64,000 nt of DNA from Pseudoselenomonas ruminantium. Its GTDB lineage: Bacteria; Bacillota; Negativicutes; Selenomonadales; Selenomonadaceae. The stretch lies in NCBI GenBank assembly GCA_015058655.1, contig SVBX01000014.1, forward strand, positions 1 to 64,000, read 5' to 3'. The notes beneath the pieces are model-generated. The model had not been told where the DNA came from, did no database searches, and saw nothing but the letters and a program-made list of their open reading frames with translations. Positions 46,631 through 56,404 of the stretch are shown here, one piece after another. Both the position numbers and the translations under genes were made by a program. Each line of letters starts with the position of its first letter. The stretch's first letter is position 1.

Positions 46631-46869
46631 GTGTGGTAGTGCATGGGTACATCCTTTGCACCGACAGAAGCATTTCACCTGCCTTTACTAAAATTTCGAA
46701 AAATTCGTATACGTTGCTTTAGTTATATTTTAACCCTTTGCAGGGGAATGTCAAGATTGGAGGGGCTAAAGAAAGCGTTTACTGGATAAAATAAAGTTCT
46801 TGACAAAGGTAAACGCACTCGCTTTTCAGGTTTCGCATGCGAGTGCGCAGGCCATTGCTTGTATCGGAA

Positions 46870-47967
46870 TTAGGGCAGATTGGGGATGTTTTTGCTGAGA
46901 GCGGTGTGATGGATTATTTCGTCCACCCTGAGGTCGATGGCTAATTCCTGTTTGTGAAGCGTTTCTGCAGTGGCAAATTCCGCCTGGCTGTTATCCTCCA
47001 GGCCCTTCAGGAAGTGATTCCAGGCCTCGATGGTGGTTTCAGTGGAGAGCTTTCGCTGCTCAGCCAGATATTGTGCCCCCTGGGGAACGGGAATCTGTTC
47101 GAGCTGCGCCTGACGCTCCTGCAGGGTAGGGATGACTTCCTTAGTCAGGAGCTTTTTGAGATGTTTTTTCTGATAGTCTGAGAGATTGCCGGAAGTGGTG
47201 CTGGTGAGGGACTGGAATTTTATTTGCTGATCGGCGAGCTTCTTGTTGCAGCTGCTTACGATGCTTTCGGTGGCTGCGATATAGTCAGCGATGTCCTTGT
47301 TTTGCAGGGGGGCGATGGTATCGAGGTACTGCTTGTAATTCTTGATGTACGATACTTGCCAATGGCCATCGGTGGCTTTTTCCATGGAAAGGACAAGGGT
47401 GAAATCAGTCTGGGTGTAATCGTCTTTCACCAGCACTTCTGCCAGGGCAGTGCTGCCGTGGCGGTCTACCTTGGCAACCTTCAGGAAGGTGGTGTTGCGC
47501 AGCTGGCTGCGCTCCAGGAAGCGTTCATAATCAATGCCCAGCTGACGCCCCTTCAGGATGTCTGTACCTTCGGGAAGAGTCCAGCTGCCGGTGTTCAGGC
47601 GGCGCAAGATGGTCTCCTCTGTGCCTTGGGACAACTGGGGCTTGATGAGCAGATAAAATTTCTCGAACATCACTTTGCTTTGAGGGGTGAGTGTGGAGTC
47701 GTAGGCAAAGAGGTCGACCGTCAGGTCGTCATAAGCCCGGGAGGTCAGTACCCCTAGGTTCACATAGCGCTTGAATTTTTCCTCGTCCTTTTCCTGCCAG
47801 GCCAGCTGCGCCTGCTCAAGGGCGTACTCAGGGGTGCGAGAGAAAAAGCCTAAATACCAGGCAGTAGTGCCGATGATGGCGGCTAGTCCCAGAAAGAGCA
47901 TGAGCTGCCAACGGCTTGCGCTCTTGCGACGCTCTTTCAGTTTCCGTTGCCATGTATAGTCATCCAT
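46870..47967 (-). CDS. Single-pass membrane protein of unknown function
   Basis: Basic N-terminus and one TM (WQLMLFLGLAAIIGTTAWYLGFF), then a long helical extracytoplasmic region. Confidence 0.7.
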   Translation of the reverse strand: MDDYTWQRKLKERRKSASRWQLMLFLGLAAIIGTTAWYLGFFSRTPEYALEQAQLAWQEKDEEKFKRYVNLGVLTSRAYDDLTVDLFAYDSTLTPQSKVMFEKFYLLIKPQLSQGTEETILRRLNTGSWTLPEGTDILKGRQLGIDYERFLERSQLRNTTFLKVAKVDRHGSTALAEVLVKDDYTQTDFTLVLSMEKATDGHWQVSYIKNYKQYLDTIAPLQNKDIADYIAATESIVSSCNKKLADQQIKFQSLTSTTSGNLSDYQKKHLKKLLTKEVIPTLQERQAQLEQIPVPQGAQYLAEQRKLSTETTIEAWNHFLKGLEDNSQAEFATAETLHKQELAIDLRVDEIIHHTALSKNIPNLP

Positions 47968-48101
47968 ATGGGGAAATCCTCCTTAATGAGTTGGCGTGCA
48001 AACTACTATATCATAACATTATTCTGGCAGAGATTCCACAGGTAAGGTTTTTTTGCTATACTGAAGATAGTATGTTCGGTTTTATTGAAGGAGATTGCAA
48101 G

Positions 48102-48533
48102 ATGAAATGGCTGACCCATGAGGTTGTTACGGGGGTTATCGTCTATGCGGCCACGGATGATCCAATGGCGGCAGTTTACAGCATGGCAGGGGCTATCATA
48201 CCGGATAAGATAGAGGGAAATCCCTTCAAACGCCACTTGTCCCATCGGGGCTGGTCGCATTGGCCCATGCTGTATATCCTGCTGGCAGGAGTATTTGCTT
48301 CGGGGAAGGAATACCTGGGGCTGGATTTTGGCACTTTGAAGGAGATTGGGTTTTTCATGGCCATAGGTGCTTTGCTGCACATAGCAGAAGATGCTATCTG
48401 CGGCAAGGTTCCCTGCCTGACACCTTATCACAAGATAGGGGTGAAGCTGTTCAAGGTAGGCTCTGTGGGAGAATATCTGGCAGCTTTGGCGATAGTGCTG
48501 GGAGCTTATGGCATAAAAATTGTTCTGAGATGA
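48102..48533 (+). CDS. YdjM-like membrane-bound metal-dependent hydrolase family
   Basis: MKWLTHEVVTGVIVYAATDDPMAAVYSMAGAIIPDKIEG...LSHRGWSHWPMLY; LLHIAEDAICGKVPCLTPY; ATG after gaaggagattgcaag. Confidence 0.83.
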   Translation: MKWLTHEVVTGVIVYAATDDPMAAVYSMAGAIIPDKIEGNPFKRHLSHRGWSHWPMLYILLAGVFASGKEYLGLDFGTLKEIGFFMAIGALLHIAEDAICGKVPCLTPYHKIGVKLFKVGSVGEYLAALAIVLGAYGIKIVLR

Positions 48534-48857
48534 AATTCCCACGCCTGCAATGAACGCAGTCCATGCTAAGGCGCTGTTCATGCAGGTATTTTCTCCGTGG
48601 GATGCTTGAGCAATAACAAAAGCTGGAAAATGGGGCGGATATGAGATACAATATTCATAATAATAGCGATAATATATGAAGGATGCTGAAGAAACGAGCT
48701 TAAACCTCACCAGTGCTTCCTGTCAGCAGTGGATGCAGAGTTGGTTGCCCTTATGGAGGATATTCTCGAACGCTTTTTTGTTTGTGATGGATCGTGTGGC
48801 AATTAAGCCGACAGGTGGCGGGGATTTTCCTTCGCTCTCTGCCGGCTTTGGGGAAGG

Positions 48858-49961
48858 GTGAGCTTTGTGCGGAAAATCCTCATTTTGGCAATTCTGGTTC
48901 TCACGGCGGTCATCGCGGGAATCCTGTTTATAAGAGATGATTGGCAGAACACGGATTTGGCCAATAAGACAACCAAAGTCGGGCTGCTCCTGAACGGTTC
49001 CCGCTCAGACCGCAGCTTCAGCCAAGCCCATTATGAGGCGCTGGAATCCCTGCAGGACGAACTGAAACTGGAAATCGTCTGCCGGGAGAATGTGCCCGCT
49101 GATTGTTACAAGGATATCGAAAGCCTCATCCGGGACAAGGGTTGCGAGATCATCGTGGGCGTATCCTATGGCTTCGGCGAATCCATGAAAAAGGCTGCGG
49201 AGGAGCACCCCAATGTGTATTTCCTCCATGCTACGGGCACAGGCCACAGCAGCAACCTGTCTTCCTTCTTCGGCAGGATGTATCAGGCACGGTACCTTTC
49301 GGGCATCGTGGCAGGGAGGCGGACGGAGACGGGGGCAATCGGCTATGTGGCGGCTTTCCCTATCCCGGAGGTAATAAGGGGCATCAATGCCTTTGCGTTG
49401 GGCGTGCGGAGCATCCGACCGGATGCGCAGGTCTATGTGCGCTATTGCAATTCCTGGACGGAGGACAAGGCGGCTGGAGAAGCATTCCGCAATCTGATGG
49501 ACAGCCATCCTGACATCGACACCATGGCCCTGCATACGGATTCTCTTAGCCCCCATTGGGAAGCGGAGAAGCAGGGAGTGTGGTCCATCGGCTACAATCT
49601 GGACAACAGCGATGAATTTCCCAAGACTTATCTGACTGCCTGCATCTGGAAATGGAATGTATGCTACCGCAAAGAAATCCTGAGCTGCCTGCAGGGAAAA
49701 TTCCATGGAAGCCACGAGTGGATGAATTTGGAGGACGGCATTGTCTCGCTTTCGGAATTCACCGAAAATGTGAAGCCGGAGACAAAGCAGGAAGTGCTGG
49801 AGGCCAATATGAAGATGCGGAGCCGGCAATTCGATGTTTTTTATGGGCCGATCAAGGACAACCTGGGGAATCTTCGTGTGGGAGCAGGAGAATCTATGTC
49901 GGACAGTGAAATGCTGAACGGATTTGACTGGTGTGTGGAGGGTGTGACGGTTGAAGAGTAA
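48858..49961 (+). CDS. Membrane-anchored BMP-family (Med/PnrA-like) ligand-binding protein 1
   Basis: N-terminal TM; KVGLLLNGSRSDRSFSQAHYEAL, IIVGVSYGFGESMKKAAEEHP, RYLSGIVAGRRTETGAIGYV, NSWTEDKAAGE, GPIKDNLGNLRVGAGESMSDSEMLNGFDWCVEGV. Confidence 0.87.
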   Translation: MSFVRKILILAILVLTAVIAGILFIRDDWQNTDLANKTTKVGLLLNGSRSDRSFSQAHYEALESLQDELKLEIVCRENVPADCYKDIESLIRDKGCEIIVGVSYGFGESMKKAAEEHPNVYFLHATGTGHSSNLSSFFGRMYQARYLSGIVAGRRTETGAIGYVAAFPIPEVIRGINAFALGVRSIRPDAQVYVRYCNSWTEDKAAGEAFRNLMDSHPDIDTMALHTDSLSPHWEAEKQGVWSIGYNLDNSDEFPKTYLTACIWKWNVCYRKEILSCLQGKFHGSHEWMNLEDGIVSLSEFTENVKPETKQEVLEANMKMRSRQFDVFYGPIKDNLGNLRVGAGESMSDSEMLNGFDWCVEGVTVEE

Positions 49962-51051
49962 AGAATGGCTGAGACGCAAACTTCCGCTTCTGCTCGTCTT
50001 ATTCTGCATTTTTGCGATTGTTGTCGTGATAAGGAGCTTCAAGCTTCCCGAAACAGAAAAGCAGCCTGTGGCTGGTCTGATCCTGATTGGAGAGAGGGCG
50101 GATCGAGGATGGAATGAGAGCCACTACGATGGCCTGTCGAGCGCCTGCAAGGCATACGGGTGCGCCCTCCGGGTGCGGGAGCATGTGCCGGAGGACGAGG
50201 AATCGCTGAACCATGCTGTGGAGGAACTGATTGACGAAGGTGTCAGCGCCATCTATCTGACCAGCTTCGGATACGGCCAATATGTGGACAGTATTGCAGC
50301 GCAGCACCCGCATATTGCATTTTTTTCCATTTCCGGCAAAGGCGAGGAGAAAAACTGCATTACCTATTTTTCTCGTCTCTATCAGGCGCGATACTTGGCG
50401 GGCATCGTAGCAGGCAGCGAGAGCAAGACGGGGGTGCTGGGCTATGTGACTGCGACGCCGAATGCCCAGGCCAATCGCAGCATCAATGCCTACGCTTTGG
50501 GAATGCGCGTCGCCAACCCGGAGGCGCGGCTGATTGTCCGTTTCGTCAACAGCTGGGATAATGAAGCAGAGGAACGGGCAAGCGTCGCCCTTCTGGCCAG
50601 CAGGGGCGCGGATGTCATCACCTATCATGAGGACATGCCCCATGCCGTGCGGGAAGCGGAGAAACTGGGACTTTTCAGCACAGGGTATGACAGTGTGTAT
50701 GAACAGTACTCTGAGCGGTTCCTGACGGCGGCGCTGTACGATTGGACTATGGTCTACAGGAGAGTGCTGGGGGACTATCTGAGCGGGAGGACGGATGCGT
50801 CCCGCAATTACTGGCTGGATATGGCAGAGGGGGGCGTCAGGCTGTATCCCCTTTCTCCTCTCGTGCATCCCTGGACCGTCGCGCTGGTGAAACGGGAAGA
50901 GAAGCGCATCATGACGAATTGGGATGTGTTTTCCGGCGTGATCCGCGACAACAAGGGGAATCTCCGTTGCGAGAAGGGTGAAAGGATCAGTGACCGCGAG
51001 CTGTTTACCGGCATGGACTGGTTTGTTGAGGGAGTAGAAATCTATGAATAG
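49951..51051 (+). CDS. Membrane-anchored BMP-family (Med/PnrA-like) ligand-binding protein 2
   Basis: TTG start overlapping the previous stop; GLILIGERADRGWNESHYDGL, RYLAGIVAGSESKTGVLGYV, NSWDNEAEERA, GVIRDNKGNLRCEKGERISDRELFTGMDWFVEGV. Confidence 0.87.
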   Translation: MKSKEWLRRKLPLLLVLFCIFAIVVVIRSFKLPETEKQPVAGLILIGERADRGWNESHYDGLSSACKAYGCALRVREHVPEDEESLNHAVEELIDEGVSAIYLTSFGYGQYVDSIAAQHPHIAFFSISGKGEEKNCITYFSRLYQARYLAGIVAGSESKTGVLGYVTATPNAQANRSINAYALGMRVANPEARLIVRFVNSWDNEAEERASVALLASRGADVITYHEDMPHAVREAEKLGLFSTGYDSVYEQYSERFLTAALYDWTMVYRRVLGDYLSGRTDASRNYWLDMAEGGVRLYPLSPLVHPWTVALVKREEKRIMTNWDVFSGVIRDNKGNLRCEKGERISDRELFTGMDWFVEGVEIYE

Positions 51052-53776
51052 CAGATTCTCTTTCAAGGGGAAGGGAAGCAATCTTCTGGCCACCCTCTTC
51101 TTTGTTGCGATATTGCTGGTGGTGGGCGCGCTGTTCCAGCAGCGGATGAGTGAGCTCCTGATCCATTATACAGAGAATCAGACGAAGCGGCAGGCGGAGA
51201 CGCTGGCAAGCCAGGCTGCGGAAAATCTGGGGTCAGAGCTGGAGAATCTCGCCTATATCGCTTCCAAGATAGAAGCCAATCCAGAGGAAATGGAGAGGCT
51301 CATGCCGTTGGTTTTCCATGAAGCAGGCGTGAAGCAGGGGGTGCTTGCCATTGACGGCCGGGCAATTTTTGGCGACAGCCTGTCCCTTTATACCTATGAT
51401 GGCATACAGACCTCTGTGCGAGGGGAAAAGGCAATCACTTTTGTGCAGGATCGGGGAATCCTGTTCACCTGTCCGGTGTTCCGTGGCAAGAATATCAAAT
51501 ATGTCCTCTATCGGCTCTATCCCCCTGAAACCATCAGGGAGAGGTTTTCTATCAGCTGCTATGACGATATCGGCAGCGTGTGTGTCGTCACGCGGAATGG
51601 GGATATTATCATTCCCTTTGCGCAGCTTGATGAGGAAGATGTGTACTTCATGAAGAGCGGAGAGCTCAGGGATTTCTTCCATTCCATGCAGCGGGAGATG
51701 GAGACATCCATGGCGGCAGCTCGCGCCTTCAATACGGCGCGGGGCGATATGCTGCTGTTTGAGGCGGAAATCCCGGGAACGAACTATCTGATTGCGGGGT
51801 TCGTGCCGAAGGGAAAAGCCTCCGAGGGAATAGGCAGCCTCACTCTTCTGGTGGTTTGGGTATTCGGCCTGCTGATGCTGCTGGTCGCAGTTGGCGCCCT
51901 GTATCTGGTCCAGATCCGGGATGATATCTATGAGAGCGAGGAACTCAAAAAAGCAAAGGCCATGGCCGAGGAGGCATCCCGCGCCAAGAGTGATTTCCTT
52001 GCCAATATGTCTCATGAAATCCGCACGCCGATCAATGCGGTCCTCGGCATGAATGAGATGATCCTGCGGGAATGCGGGGACAAGCACATCCTTGCCTATG
52101 CCGAAGATGTGAAGGCTGCCGGCAACACCTTGCTGGGAATCATCAATGATATCCTGGATTTCTCCAAGATCGAGGCAGGCAAAATAGAGATCATTCCTGT
52201 GGAATACGACCTCTCTGACAACCTGAACGACCTTGTGACGATGATACAGGTGCGGGCGGAAAGCAAGAATCTCTCCCTGGTGCTGAGATTCGATTCCCAT
52301 CTGCCGAAACGGCTCTATGGGGACGAGGTGCATATCAAGCAGATTGTCACGAACATCCTGACAAATGCGGTGAAATATACAGAAAAGGGAAGCGTGACAT
52401 TTTCCCTCGGTTTTGAGCGTATCGAGGAGGCGCCGGATGAGGTGCTGCTCAATGTCTCTGTGGAGGATACGGGCATCGGCATCAAGCAGGAGGACCTCAA
52501 GAAGCTCTTTTCCGAGTTTGAGCGCATCGAGGAAAAACGCAACCGCAAGATCGAAGGCACCGGCCTGGGTATGGCCATTACCAGGAAACTGCTTCGCATG
52601 ATGGGCACAGATCTGCAGGTGCACAGTGTCTATGGCAGCGGCTCCAGATTTTTCTTTTCCCTGCGGCAGAAAGTTGTCAGCTGGGAACCTTTGGGAGACT
52701 ACAAGGAAGCCCATCAGGAGCATCTTTCAGAGCGAAAAAAATACCAGGAAAAGTTCATAGCCCCAGATGCCTGTGTCCTGGTGGTGGATGACACCCCGCT
52801 GAATCTAGTAGTATTCAAGGGGCTTCTGAAGCAGACGCAGATGCAGATCGATACGGCATGCGATGGGGATGAGGGAATCTCCCTGTCCCGGGAAAAGAAG
52901 TATGACATCATTTTCCTTGATCATATGATGCCAGGGAAGGATGGCATCGAAACCTTGAAATATATGAAGGCCATGCCAGACAATCCGAACCGCGATACGC
53001 CTGTGATTTCTCTGACGGCCAACGCCATTTCCGGTGCCAGGGAAGAATACCTCGCTGCCGGGTTCCAGGACTATCTGACCAAGCCCGTAGACAGCACTAA
53101 ATTGGAAAGCGTGCTGCTCCAATACCTGCCAAAGGAAAAAGTGCGCGTGCGGGAGGAGGGAACGGAAGACATTGCCTCCGAAGGAACTGCTCTGCCCTCC
53201 TGGCTTCATGAGCTGGAGGGAATCGACACGCAGGAAGGCGTAGGGCATTGCGGTTCGGAAACTGCCTATCTGGACACAGTGAAGGTGTTTGCTGAGTCGG
53301 CATCGTCAGGGATTGAGGATATCGAAGGCTATTTCCGGAGCGAGGACTGGCCAAACTATACGACCAAGGTCCATGCCCTCAAGAGCACGGCGCGCATCAT
53401 CGGCGCAAGGCTGCTTTCAGAAATGGCGAAACGCCTTGAGTATGCGGGCAATGCCGGCGAGATAGGGATAATCAAGGTGGAAACGCCAGCGCTATTGTCC
53501 GTCTACCATAGCTTCGCGGAAAAACTCGCGCCCCTTTGCCCGCCGAAGCAGCGGGCAGAGGAAAAGGTGCCAATCGATGAGGAAATGCTGAGAGAAGCAT
53601 ATGATACCTTGAAGGAATTTGTCGCTTCCTTCGATTATGACAATGCGATGTTTGTCCTGGAATCGCTGGAGGACTATCGTTTGCCGGAAGATGAGGAGAA
53701 ACGCTATCAGAGCATCAGGTCGGCAATAGAGAAGCTGGATTGGGAAAAAGCAAGACAAATCCTTGCGGATGCATAG
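51044..53776 (+). CDS. Hybrid sensor histidine kinase (Cache-like sensor, HisKA, HATPase, REC, HPt)
   Basis: Two TMs flanking an extracytoplasmic domain; H-box SDFLANMSHEIRTPINAVLGMNEM; N-box NILTNAVKYTEKG; DTGIGI; EGTGLGMAIT; REC VLVVDDTPLN...IIFLDHMMPGKDG...YLTKPV; HPt VHALKSTARIIGA. Confidence 0.93.
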   Translation: MNSRFSFKGKGSNLLATLFFVAILLVVGALFQQRMSELLIHYTENQTKRQAETLASQAAENLGSELENLAYIASKIEANPEEMERLMPLVFHEAGVKQGVLAIDGRAIFGDSLSLYTYDGIQTSVRGEKAITFVQDRGILFTCPVFRGKNIKYVLYRLYPPETIRERFSISCYDDIGSVCVVTRNGDIIIPFAQLDEEDVYFMKSGELRDFFHSMQREMETSMAAARAFNTARGDMLLFEAEIPGTNYLIAGFVPKGKASEGIGSLTLLVVWVFGLLMLLVAVGALYLVQIRDDIYESEELKKAKAMAEEASRAKSDFLANMSHEIRTPINAVLGMNEMILRECGDKHILAYAEDVKAAGNTLLGIINDILDFSKIEAGKIEIIPVEYDLSDNLNDLVTMIQVRAESKNLSLVLRFDSHLPKRLYGDEVHIKQIVTNILTNAVKYTEKGSVTFSLGFERIEEAPDEVLLNVSVEDTGIGIKQEDLKKLFSEFERIEEKRNRKIEGTGLGMAITRKLLRMMGTDLQVHSVYGSGSRFFFSLRQKVVSWEPLGDYKEAHQEHLSERKKYQEKFIAPDACVLVVDDTPLNLVVFKGLLKQTQMQIDTACDGDEGISLSREKKYDIIFLDHMMPGKDGIETLKYMKAMPDNPNRDTPVISLTANAISGAREEYLAAGFQDYLTKPVDSTKLESVLLQYLPKEKVRVREEGTEDIASEGTALPSWLHELEGIDTQEGVGHCGSETAYLDTVKVFAESASSGIEDIEGYFRSEDWPNYTTKVHALKSTARIIGARLLSEMAKRLEYAGNAGEIGIIKVETPALLSVYHSFAEKLAPLCPPKQRAEEKVPIDEEMLREAYDTLKEFVASFDYDNAMFVLESLEDYRLPEDEEKRYQSIRSAIEKLDWEKARQILADA

Positions 53777-53907
53777 ACAGCGTAATCGGCAGCAAAGAAT
53801 GTTGGGCAATTCCCTGGAAAAGCAAGCACGGAGCCATGCAAACTGTGGCTTCGTGCTTGCTTCTTGTGGCAAAGCCGGGCTGCATAAATTGGGCTGCATG
53901 TCAAAAA

Positions 53908-54077
53908 GCCTTCCCCTTGAGGGGAAGGTGCCCCGTTAGGGGCAGATGAGGTGGGGCATTATCTCGTTTATCTGCCTTATCGTGTTTATTCGCACCTCAT
54001 CCGCCAGCCTTCGGCTGTCACCTGTCCAGGGTGTCCACCGGACACCCGCGGCTTCGCCGCCCCCTCAAGGGGAAGGC
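53908..54077. repeat. Modular palindromic intergenic repeat, family R, copy 4
   Basis: gccttccccttgaggggaaggtgccccgttaggggcagatgaggtgg...cacctcatccgccagccttcggctgtcacctgtccagggtgtccaccggacacccgcggcttcgccgccccctcaaggggaaggc. Confidence 0.87.
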
Positions 54078-54189
54078 TAGTTTTAGCCCTCATAGAATTT
54101 ATGAAACGCTCCTGTTTCCCCATCATGGGGACTTGCTTGCAAGAATTTTATGCTACATAATAATATTGAGAAAATGAGACAGGGAGGAC

Positions 54190-56112
54190 ATGGCAATGAC
54201 TGTCAATGCATACAAGGCAGGCAGCCGACCCAATAAGGTCATGCGGCTGCTGGCGGAAAAATATCCCACCAAGGAAGTGGTGTATGAGAAGCTGATTTAC
54301 CTGCAGTCCCAGCTGCAGCTGCCCAAAGGCATCGAGCACTTCATGAGCGATCTGCATGGGGAGTATTCTTCCTTCTTCCATATCCTCAACAACTGCTCAG
54401 GGGTCATACGGGAAAAGGTGGAGTATGTATTCGGCGTGCGGCTGACGGAGGCAGAGAAGGCAGAGTTCTGCACCCTTATCTATTACCCCAGGGAGAAAAT
54501 CGAGCAGGTGACGGAGCGGCGGGAGAATACACCGGCCTGGTATCGGGAAAACCTGTCAAGGCTCCTGGAGCTGGCCAAGCTCATGAGCTATAAGTACCCT
54601 GCTTCCAAGGTGGCGGGCTTTATTCCCAAGCGGTATGAAGGGGTGATCGTGGAGCTGATGAACACCCGGCCCGAGGCGGACAATGCCCAATTCATCTACC
54701 ACAAGCGGCTCTTGGATACCATTGTGCAGATTGACAGCGGGGCAGATTTCATCGTGGCCTTCACGGTGCTCATCAAGCGACTGGCGGTGGACAGGCTGCA
54801 TATCGTGGGGGATTTCTTTGACAGGGGCAATCGGCCTGACGCTATCCTGAACCTCTTGATGCAGCATCCTTCCGTGGATATCCAGTGGGGCAATCACGAT
54901 GTGCTGTGGATGGGGGCGGCTTTGGGCAGTGAGGTCTGCATTGCCGCCGTGGTGCGGAATTCCCTGCGCTATAATAACACGGATGTGCTGGAACGGGGGT
55001 ATGGCATCAGCCTGAGGCCCCTGACTACCTTTGGCAGCCACATCTATCCTGACTCCAATCCCATCAAGGCCGGGGAAAAGGCGGCGGCCATCATGATGCT
55101 GAAGCTGGAAGGCCAGATGATACGCCGCAACCCGGATTTCCAGATGGGGAGCAGGCTGCTGCTGGACAAGATTGACTTCCGCTCCTGCTATGCCATCCTG
55201 GAGGATGGGAAGCGCTATGAGCTTTCCAGCGCCTATTTCCCCACCATTGACGAAGGCACTGATGACCCTTACCGGCTGACGGAAAAAGAAGCCGCCATCA
55301 TGGCAGACCTCAAGTCGTATTTCACGGAAAGCGCAGTGCTGAAAAAGCATCTGGACTACCTCTATCAGAAGGGCAGCATCTATACCTGCTACAACGGCAA
55401 TCTCCTGTTCCACGGCTGCGTGCCCATGAATGAGGACGGAAGTTTCCGCACCATTCGCTTTGAGGGCAAGGATTACCAGGGACGGAGCTGGTTCAACTTC
55501 TGCGAAGCCAAGGCCCGTGAAGCTTATCTGCACCGCAGGGAGAGCGCTTTGGATTTCATGTACTTCCTCTGGTGCGGCAGGCTTTCGCCTCTTTCCGGCA
55601 GGGAAATGAAGACTTTCGAGCGGGTGCTGGTGGCAGACGAGAGCACTTGGAAGGAACCTACCGACCCCTATTTTCGCTATCTCAATGACCAGGAAGCCTG
55701 CGAAAGGGTCTTGCAGGAATTTGGCCTGAACCCTGCCCGTGGACATATCGTCAACGGCCATGTGCCGGTGAAGGTGAAGAAGGGGGAAAGCCCTGTGAAA
55801 GCCCACGGCAAGGCCATCATCATCGACGGTGGCTTCTGCAAGGCTTACCACAAAAAGACAGGCATCTCCGGCTTCACTCTCATATCCAATTCCAGAGGCC
55901 TGCGCCTGCTGGCACATCAGAAGATAGCCGATGTCAGGGCGGCCCTCAGGGAGAATCAGGACATCGAGTCCGTATCGGAAACGGTGGAGCTGCAAACCAT
56001 GAGGACTACGCTGGGAGACACGGACCAGGGCCGCGCTATACAGGATGAGATAACAGATCTTTATAACCTGTTGCTGGCTTATCAGAACGGGCTGATGAAG
56101 CCCAGGGAATAG
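54190..56112 (+). CDS. fbp: Fructose-1,6-bisphosphatase class 3
   Basis: HFMSDLHGEYSSFFHIL, HIVGDFFDRGNRPDAIL, DIQWGNHDVLWMGAALGSEVCI, ARGHIVNGHVPVKVKKGESPVKA. Confidence 0.95.
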   Translation: MAMTVNAYKAGSRPNKVMRLLAEKYPTKEVVYEKLIYLQSQLQLPKGIEHFMSDLHGEYSSFFHILNNCSGVIREKVEYVFGVRLTEAEKAEFCTLIYYPREKIEQVTERRENTPAWYRENLSRLLELAKLMSYKYPASKVAGFIPKRYEGVIVELMNTRPEADNAQFIYHKRLLDTIVQIDSGADFIVAFTVLIKRLAVDRLHIVGDFFDRGNRPDAILNLLMQHPSVDIQWGNHDVLWMGAALGSEVCIAAVVRNSLRYNNTDVLERGYGISLRPLTTFGSHIYPDSNPIKAGEKAAAIMMLKLEGQMIRRNPDFQMGSRLLLDKIDFRSCYAILEDGKRYELSSAYFPTIDEGTDDPYRLTEKEAAIMADLKSYFTESAVLKKHLDYLYQKGSIYTCYNGNLLFHGCVPMNEDGSFRTIRFEGKDYQGRSWFNFCEAKAREAYLHRRESALDFMYFLWCGRLSPLSGREMKTFERVLVADESTWKEPTDPYFRYLNDQEACERVLQEFGLNPARGHIVNGHVPVKVKKGESPVKAHGKAIIIDGGFCKAYHKKTGISGFTLISNSRGLRLLAHQKIADVRAALRENQDIESVSETVELQTMRTTLGDTDQGRAIQDEITDLYNLLLAYQNGLMKPRE

Positions 56113-56224
56113 AGAGCTCATAAATGGCAGAGACACGCAGGAATGGCTCCGGCGTGTCTTTTCGCAGTGCATATCGTCATGGCTCAAGGCTGATTATATC
56201 AGTTGAGGTGAGCGATATTTTCCC

Positions 56225-56352
56225 ATTTTATAAGGCCATTGTTCCAGTTTTGCCGAAGGCAAAACTTCCTCTTGGCCTTTCAACGAGGCGGGAGATATTA
56301 ACTCGCCGCCTGTTAGTAAGTTACCGCCCCCACTTATAGAAGTGGGGGACAT
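56225..56352. repeat. Possible remnant or solo end of an IS200/IS605-type element
   Basis: cccccacttatagaagtggggg hairpin beside a second imperfect palindrome (gaggcgggagatattaactcgccgcctg); no transposase ORF. Confidence 0.35.
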
Positions 56353-56388
56353 CTTGTACTCGTTATATTCGTGCATCTGTCATGTGAA

Positions 56389-56404
56389 TGTAACAATTGT
56401 TACA
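56389..56404. promoter_or_regulatory. Perfect palindromic operator TGTAACAATTGTTACA upstream of hcp (Crp/Fnr-type site candidate)
   Basis: 16-bp perfect palindrome whose centre lies 41.5 bp upstream of the TSS inferred from TATAAT (56426-56431). Confidence 0.8.

Noticed and set aside
48676-48861. 61-aa ORF upstream of the BMP genes
   Set aside because: No SD, no family resemblance, overlaps the first BMP start; likely leader sequence.
51233-52723. 496-aa minus-strand ORF opposite the hybrid kinase
   Set aside because: Antisense artefact; kinase boxes are unambiguous on the plus strand.
54556-56187. 543-aa minus-strand ORF opposite fbp
   Set aside because: Antisense artefact.
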